This document shows positions 26,582 to 34,400 of a DNA stretch of 64,000 nt, one piece after another (the stretch's first letter is position 1; every line of letters starts with the position of its first letter). Source of the DNA: CBDCHC01 sp965217075 (lineage in GTDB: Bacteria > Pseudomonadota > Gammaproteobacteria > PS1 > Pseudothioglobaceae); the NCBI GenBank assembly GCA_965217075.1, contig CBDCHC010000001.1:138554-202553 (forward strand), read 5' to 3'. The notes under the pieces are model-generated. The model ran no database searches. It worked only from the letters and a program-made list of their open reading frames with translations, and was not told the DNA's origin. The translations under genes were made by a program, and so were the position numbers.

Positions 26582-27408
26582 TGAGAAAAATACCAAATAA
26601 CTGCGGTATTAGTTTGCGTTACCAACATTTAACACAGATTATTAATACTAAACCAAAAATTGCTTGGTTAGAGGTGCATAGTGAAAATTTTTTTGATGAT
26701 AATAAGCAAACATATCAATTAGAACAAATAGCACAACATTACCCACTTAGTATGCATTGTATTGGCCTTTCTATTGGTTCTAGTGATAAATTAAATAAAA
26801 ATCACTTACATAAATTAAAGATAGCTGTAGATAGATTTAAACCAAATTTTATTTCAGATCATCTTAGTTGGAATAGCGTAAATAATACCTATTTAAATGA
26901 TTTATTACCAATACCATATACTAAAAAAGTTTATCTTTATTTGCTGATAAAGTAAAACAAATACAAGATTTTTTAAATAGACAAATTCTAATTGAAAACC
27001 CGTCTTCTTATCTGCAATTTAAAGAATCCACTATAAATGAATGGGATTTTTTTGCTGCACTGCCAGAGCTAACTAATTGCGGCTTATTAGTTGATAAATA
27101 ATATTTTTGTTAGCTGTAAAAATCACAATTTTAATATAAATACCTATTTAACAGAAATTAATAAAAAAGATGTTTTTGAAATACATTTAGCAGGTCACAG
27201 CATTAATACTTATGATAATAACGCTATATTAATAGATGATCATGGCTCTAAAGTAAGTGATAAAGTATGGGATTTATATAAAAAATCACTACAATTATTT
27301 GGCAAAAAACCAACCTTAATAGAATGGGATAATAATATTCCACCATTACATACCTTAATCGATGAAAGCATTAAAGCTGAAAAAATTGCAACAACAATTT
27401 ATAGTTGA
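26581..27408 (+). pseudogene. bufB: BufB, DUF692/MNIO peptide-modifying enzyme, two frameshifts
   Basis: Three frames together make a full DUF692 protein, the iron enzyme that oxidises BufA cysteines. Part 1 has CGISLRYQHL, WLEVHSENFF, MHCIGLSIGS, SDHLSWN and LNDLLPIPYTKK. A lost A in the run at 26933-26938 breaks the frame; adding one gives KKSLSLFADKVKQ. Part 2 continues LIENPSSYLQF, STINEWDFFAAL and CGLLVD. At about 27096 two bases (AT or TA) are missing before NNIFVSCKNHNF. Part 3 has EIHLAGHS, LIDDHGS and LIEWDNNIPPL. Iron-ligand motifs survive but lie in three pieces. Confidence 0.88.
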
Positions 27409-27892
27409 TATTATATCACCAAGCAATAATAGTGCTAACTATATTATAAGCACTAATTTTAGCAGTAGTGCATTATTAAATATATATAGAAATAATTATT
27501 ATAACAACCTAATTAGTGCTTTACGTGCTACTTATAGTTGCATTGATAGGTTAGTTGGTACTGAGTTTTTTGATTTTATTGCTAAAAAATATATCAAAAA
27601 AAACCCCTCAATTAGTGGTAACATTATCGATTATGGTAATAATTTTGCAGATTTTATAAAAAATAGCACATATTGTAACAATCTACCCTATCTAGCAGAT
27701 ATCGCCAAATTAGAATATTATTATGATAGATGTTATTATCTTGGCACAAAGGCTACATTATCATCAAAATATCCAATTATAAGTATTTGGCAATTAGATG
27801 AAAATAGTGAAAATATAAATATAAATAGTGGCGGCAATAACATTCGTATTTATAGAAAAAATTTAAAAGTTATAGTGGAGAAAATATGTTAA
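27362..27892 (+). CDS. bufC: BufC (DUF2063), short and possibly degenerate
   Basis: 176 residues, read continuously. The N-terminus (LKKLQQQFIVDIIS, then ALLNIYRNNYYNNLISALRATYSCIDRLVGTEFFDFIAKKYI, given in parts) is the DUF2063 DNA-binding-like fold that serves as BufB partner. Then come GNIIDYGNNFADFI and LPYLADIAKLEYYYDRCYYL. The family is usually about 250 residues; here the C-terminal domain stops soon after GGNNIRIYRKN, so some 60 residues seem missing. The start lies inside the end of bufB, and the end overlaps doxX. Confidence 0.72.
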   Translation: MKALKLKKLQQQFIVDIISPSNNSANYIISTNFSSSALLNIYRNNYYNNLISALRATYSCIDRLVGTEFFDFIAKKYIKKNPSISGNIIDYGNNFADFIKNSTYCNNLPYLADIAKLEYYYDRCYYLGTKATLSSKYPIISIWQLDENSENININSGGNNIRIYRKNLKVIVEKIC

Positions 27893-28322
27893 AAATTATT
27901 ATATTACATAATACAATATGGAAAATAGTACATAAATATAGCCAAGATACATTATTATTAATATTTAGAATATATATCTCTATGGCATTTTTTAGTTCTG
28001 GATTATTAAAAATAGGTAGTTGGGACTCAACTCTTTATTTGTTTGAAAATGAATACGAAGTACCATTATTACCATGGCAAATAGCAGCCTATTTAGGCAC
28101 AGCCGCTGAGTTAATTTTGCCAGTATTTTTATCTATTGGTTTATTTAGTAGAATTATTGCTACTAAATTATTTCTTTTTAATATTGTCGCAGTAATATCA
28201 TACCCAACTATTTGGCAAAGTGGTTTTTTTATGATCATAAATTATGGGGCGTGTTAATGCTTGTTAATATTATTTATGGTGGTGGCAAATTCAGCCTAGA
28301 TAAACTTATTAAACTAAGTTAA
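27886..28322 (+). pseudogene. DoxX-family membrane protein, frameshifted near the end
   Basis: The open frame encodes the usual four-helix DoxX body: LLIFRIYISMAFFSSGLLKI, PWQIAAYLGTAAELILPVFL and FSRIIATKLFLFNIVAV. It stops early at IINYGAC (28257). Adding one T near 28245 gives INYWGVLMLVNIIYGGGKF-SLDKLIKLS to a TAA at 28320-28322, which matches the family end (WG..ML, G.GK.SLD). DoxX is the usual last gene of bufferin operons (BufD). The lesion removes the final helix. Confidence 0.78.
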
Positions 28323-28373
28323 TGATTATATACTTAGCAATACAACATTATGCTATAAATTATACTATTATTT

Positions 28374-28414
28374 TATAACAGCCACTTACAAATTAGCAGT
28401 TGTTATATTTTTTT
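28374..28414 (+). terminator. Stem-loop with T run after the buf operon
   Basis: TATAACA (28374-28380) pairs with TGTTATA (28401-28407), with partial inner pairing, and is followed by seven or more T's (28408-28414). It lies about 50 bp after the restored doxX stop and just outside the convergent giant gene. It probably ends the bufferin operon transcript. Confidence 0.5.
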
Positions 28415-28426
28415 ATATTTAATATC

Positions 28427-31400
28427 TTATAACAACACAAAATCACTCTCTACAGCTATATAACTATTGCTTAACACAATATTAACTGTACTAGTACCAG
28501 CACCACCAGTGCCATCAATATCAATACTAATATTACCAGCAGTTGCAGTTACATAATCAGTAAAGCTATCACCAGCGCTATACCCATCTAATAATACAGC
28601 AATATCAATCTTATCAGTACCGCTGACAAAATCAGTAATGGTATCAGTGCCTGTATTGTTATATAAAAAGTGGAAAATATCAGCTCCAGTGCCACCAGTT
28701 AAAGTATCATTGCCAGCTCCGCCGTAGATATTATCAGCAGCACTACCGCCAATAATAGTATCATTGCCGCCAAGGCCATGAATGGTTTGCGCAGTAGTTG
28801 TGGCGCTTTTATCTGTAGCAGTAGTATCAGTAGCTGTATTATCTCCTACAGTAAAACTATCATCATTAGCTTTAAGTGTAGCAGTAGTAGTCCACTTATA
28901 AGTATCTGTTAAATACTGCATAGCAGTAGCGTTAGAATATGTTATGGTAGCGCCACCTATAGAAACACCATTTTGCAGGCTAGTCTCACCATCAGCTGTG
29001 TTTATGTCTGCCCAGCCTGTAAGTGTTTTATCCATATTAGTAATTGACATAGCAGATTTATTAAATATACCAGACATAGTAGTTACCTGAGATATATTCC
29101 AACTGCCTATGTCTTGATCAAAGATAATGGCACCATTAAACATAAAACTCATATTAGTTACCTGATCTGTTTTCCAAGTGCTGATATCTGTATTAAATTT
29201 ACTGGCACTATTAAACATACCTGACATGTTAGTTACCTTGCCTGTATCCCAAGCGCTGATATTTGCGTTAAATTTAGTAGCAAACAAAAACATATTACTC
29301 ATATTAGTTACCTTGGATGTATCCCAAGCGTCTATGTTTTGGTTAAAGTTGATGGCACCATTAAACATACCTGACATGTTAGTTACCTTGCCTGTATCCC
29401 AAGCGCTGATATCTGCGTTAAAGTTGTCGGAATTATTAAACATCCAGCTCATATCAGTTACACTACTTAAATTAGGTATATCAGTAATATCAGTAGGCAT
29501 AGAAACTGAATTAACTACACGAGTAAATGCCCTATTAAAGCTTTGCCATGCTGTGTTACCCCAGCTATCAATGCTTATTAATTGAGTGTTTTTATTATTC
29601 CAAGCACCACCAAAACTAATTACTGGATAATCACCAGTAATAGCTATCTGATGATTACCAGCTGTAGCGTAGACATGAGTAGCGCTAGCTGTTTGAGAGC
29701 TCTCAACACTACCGTCACCCCAGTCTATAGTGTAATTATACTCATAATCATTATTTACCCTAATCGTAACTGTTTCATTATCTGTACTAGTTTTCCAAGT
29801 ACTAAGAAGAGGTGTTTGAACAAGATAATTAGCGCTAGTTGCTGTTATTGTATTATTATTACCAGCTATATCACTATATGCGCCTACATCTACACTAATG
29901 TTATTAGCTGTACTTCCTGTAGCATTTGCTGTAAAGGTTGCTGTCCATACTTTATTATCAGTTGTTGACTTAGTTAAACTAGTAATACTACCATTATCTG
30001 CTGTTATATCACTCAGAGCAAAATTTGCTATTTCTTCACTAAAAGTAAAGGTAACAGTTGTACTATTATTTACTGGAATAATAGTAGTATCTGTAGTAAT
30101 TTCAAGTGTAGGAGCAGTAGTATCCACAGTAATATCAAGCGCACTACTAGCTGCGCTGGTATTACCAGCGGTGTCTGTGGCTTTAGCACTTAGGTTGTTT
30201 ACTCCTTCATTTAGTAGAGTAGTTAAAGTAGCGTTATAAACACCAGTAGTAGCATCTGCTGTAGCACTGCCTACTTCTATAGCGCCTCTATATATCTTAA
30301 CTGTAGCGCCTGCCTCAGCTGTGCCAGTTATTGTTGGCTTGGTATTGCTAGTTATATTATCAGTAGTGTTGCTGCCAGTATCGCTTGCAGTTGCTAAAAT
30401 AATAGTTGGGGTGCTTGGCGCTGTAGTATCAATGGTAATATTAAGCGCACTACTAGCTGCGCTGGTATTGCCAGCGGTGTCTGTGGCAATAGCTGTGAGC
30501 TTATGTGTTCCTTCATTAAGCGCAGTTACAGTAATAATATAATTACCACTAGCATCTGCTGTAGCGCTGCCTACTTCTGTAGTGCCGTTATATATCTTAA
30601 CTGTAGCGTCTGCTTCAGCTGTGCCAGTTATTATTGGGGTATTATCATTAGTTATATTATCAGTATTGCTGCTGCCAGTATCGCTTGCAGTTGCTAAAAC
30701 AATAGTTGGAATGCTTGGCGCTGTAGTATCAACGGTAATATTAAGCGCACTACTAGCTGCGCTGGTATTACCAGCAGTGTCTGTGGCAATAGCTGTGAGC
30801 TTATGTGTTCCTTCATTAAGCGCAGTTACAGTAATAATATAATTACCACTAGCATCTGCTGTAGCACTGCCTACTTCTATAGCGCCGTTATATATTTTAA
30901 CTGTAGCGCCTGCTTCAGTTGTGCCAGTTATTGTTGGCTTGGTATTGCTAGTTATATTATCAGTATTGCTATTGCCAGTATCGCTTGCAGCTGCTAAGTC
31001 AATAGTTGGGGTAGCTGGTGGTTCAAAGTCATAATTTTGAGTGCTAGTAGCTGCTGAGGTAGTAAGCGTTGCAGTAGCAACGCTATTAGCAGCGTCTGCG
31101 GCTACACTTACAGTTATACTGCCTTCTGAGTTTGGAGTTGGGGTTACTGTTAAACTATAAGTAGTGCCAGAGCCTGTAAAGCTTCCTTTAGTGCCGTTAT
31201 TTACGCTTATATCAGTAGCGTCAAAACCAGTTACTGCTTCGCTAAAAGTAAAGGTAAAGATAACATCGCCATCAGTACTATTGATTGTATCCTTGTTCTG
31301 GTTGTTAGTAATATTTAATGAGACTTTATCAACTACAGTGATGTTTAATATTTGGTCAGTGCTATTACCAGCGGTATCTGTGGCTATAACAGTAACTCTG

Positions 31401-34400
31401 TTAGTAGCTGTAGTAGTTGGGGCTGTTTTATAAGTTAGTGCGCCAGTAGTTGAGTCTATATTAAATAAATTAGCGTTAGTGCCACTGATAGCATAAGTTA
31501 CTGTGTTAGCTGTATTAGTATTACTAGTATCACTAGCGTTTGCTGTGTATACGCTGCTGCTATTAACTGCTACAGTTGCAACTGCCTCGCTAGTAAATAT
31601 AGGGCCAGTAGTATCAATCGTAATATTAAGTGCGGTGCTAGCTGCGCTGGTATTACCAGCAGTGTCTGTAGCTTTAGCACTTAGGTTGTTTACTCCTTCG
31701 TTAAGTGCGCTAGTTAAGGTAATATTATAATCACCGCTAGCATTTGCAATGCCTGTGCCTACTTCTATAGCGCCGTTATATATCTTAACTGTAGCTCCTG
31801 CTTCAGTTGTGCCGGTTATTATTGGGGTAGTAATATTGGTAACCTTGTCACTATCACTATCGCCGCTATCGCTTGCAGCTGCTAAGTCAATAGTTGGGGT
31901 AGCTGGTGGTTCAAAGTCATAATTTTGAGTGCTAGTAGCTGCTGAGGTAGTAAGCGTTGCAGTAGCAACACTATTAGCAGCGTCTGCGGCTACACTTACA
32001 GTTATACTGCCTTCTGAGTTTGGAGTTGGGGTTACTGTTAAACTATAAGTAGTGCCAGAGCCTGTAAAGCTTCCTTTAGTGCCGTTATTTACGCTTATAT
32101 CAGTAGCGTCAAAACCAGTTACTGCTTCGCTAAAAGTAAAGGTAAAGGTAACATCGCCATCAGTACTATTGATTGTATCCTTGTTCTGGTTGTTAGTAAT
32201 ATTTAATGAGACTTTATCAACTACAGTGATGTTTAATATTTGGTCAGTGCTATTACCAGCGGTATCTGTGGCTATAACAGTAACTCTGTTAGTAGCTGTA
32301 GTAGTTGGGGCTGTTTTATAAGTTAGTGCGCCAGTAGTTGAGTCTATATTAAATAAATTAGCGTTAGTGCCACTGATAGCATAAGTTACTGTGTTAGCTG
32401 TATTAGTATTACTAGTATCACTAGCGTTTGCTGTGTATACGCTGCTGCTATTAACTGCTACAGTTGCAACTGCCTCGCTAGTAAATATAGGGCCAGTAGT
32501 ATCAACAGTAATATCAAGCGCACTACTAGCTACGCTGGTATTGCCAGCGGTGTCTGTAGCTTTAGCACTTAGGTTGTTTACTCCTTCATTTAGTGGAGTA
32601 GTTAAAGTGATACTATAATTACCACTAGCATCTGCTGTAGCACTGCCTACTTCTATAGCGCCGTTATATATTTTAACTGTAGCGCCTGCTTCAGTTGTGC
32701 CGGTTATTGTTGGCTTGGTATTGCTAGTTATATTATCAGTAGTCTTGCTGCCAGTATCGCTTGCAGCTGCTAAGTCAATAGTTGGGGTAGCTGGTGGTTC
32801 AAAGTCATAATTTTGAGTGCTAGTAGCTGCTGAGGTAGTAAGCGTTGCAGTAGCAACGCTATTAGCAGCGTCTGCGGCTACATCTATAGTTATAGAGCCA
32901 GTTGCAGGGTTTGTAGCTGGGGTTACTGTTAAACTATAAGTAGTGCCAGAGCCTGTAAAGCTTCCTTTAGTGCCGTTATTTACGCTTATATCAGTAGCGT
33001 CAAAACCAGTTACTGCTTCGCTAAAAGTAAAGGTAAAGGTAACATCGCCATCAGTACTATTGATTGTATCCTTGTTCTGGTTGTTAGTAATATTTAATGA
33101 GACTTTATCAACTACAGTGATGTTTAATATTTGGTCAGTGCTATTACCAGCGGTATCTGTGGCTATAACAGTAACTCTGTTAGTAGCTGTAGTAGTTGGG
33201 GCTGTTTTATAAGTTAGTGCGCCAGTAGTTGAGTCTATATTAAATAAATTAGCGTTAGTGCCACTGATAGCATAAGTTACTGTGTTAGCTGTATTAGTAT
33301 TACCAGTATCACTAGCGTTTGCTGTGTATACGCTGCTGCTATTAACTGCTACAGTTGCAACTGCCTCGCTAGTAAATATAGGGCCAGTAGTATCAATCGT
33401 AATATTAAGTGCGGTGCTAGCTGCGCTGGTATTACCAGCAGTGTCTGTAGCTTTAGCACTTAGGTTGTTTACTCCTTCGTTAAGTGCGCTAGTTAAGGTA
33501 ATATTATAATCACCGCTAGCATTTGCAATGCCTGTACCTACTTCTATAGCGTCGTTATATATTTTAACTGTAGCGCCTGCTTCAGTTGTGCCGGTTATTG
33601 TTGGCTTGGTATTGCTAGTTATATTATCAGTATTATCGCTACCAGTATCGCTTGCAGCTGCTAAGTCAATAGTTGGGGTAGCTGGTGCTGTGGTATCATA
33701 AGCCTGAGAGGCAGTGCTATTAGCACTGCCAATACCCACTGTATTTGTAGCAGCATCTGCGTCTACACTTACAGTTATACTGCCTTCTGAGTTTGGAGTT
33801 GGGGTTACTGTTAGGCTATAAGTAGTGCCAGAGCCTGTAAGAGTTCCTTTAGTACCACCAGTTACAGTTATGTCGCTGATATCAAAGCCAGTTACTATTT
33901 CAGCAAAAGTAAAGGTAAAGGTAACATCGCTATTAGTTGCTGTTGTAGCATTATCAGTAATAGTTAGTACTATTTTATCGGCTACAGTAATAGCTAGTGC
34001 TTGATCGGTGCTATTACCAGCGGTGTCTATAGCTGTGATGATAACATTATTAGTAGTAGCAGTAGTTGTAGCAACTTTATAGCTAAGCTCACCAGTAGCT
34101 GGGTCTATATTAAATAAGTTAGCATCAGTGCCGCTAATGCTATAAGTAGCACCATTTGTATCAGTTGCAGTAGCTGTGTATATAGTAGCTGTATCTCCTA
34201 GTGCTACAGTTGTAGTTGCTGGGCTAGTAAATGTAGGTTTAGTGGTATCAATGTTAATAGCGCTAAGTGTACTAATTGATATATTACCAGCAATATCTAT
34301 TTGCTTGACTTGTATTTGATTAGCTGTGTAATTAGTATTATTATTTAAACTAAATGAAGTAGCTGTACCGTTCGTCCAAGTTGAGCCGCTATCAGTAGAA

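Noticed and set aside
29178..33509. Many plus-strand open frames inside giant gene 1 (64-135 residues, Val/Leu/Ala-rich)
   Set aside because: They are antisense shadows of the repeat-coding minus-strand gene, recur with the repeat period, and have no ribosome sites. The same applies to 60227-63979.
30101..33667. CRISPR array
   Set aside because: The repeats are 300-891 bp, lie in frame, and code for Ig modules. There are no short spacers and no cas genes.
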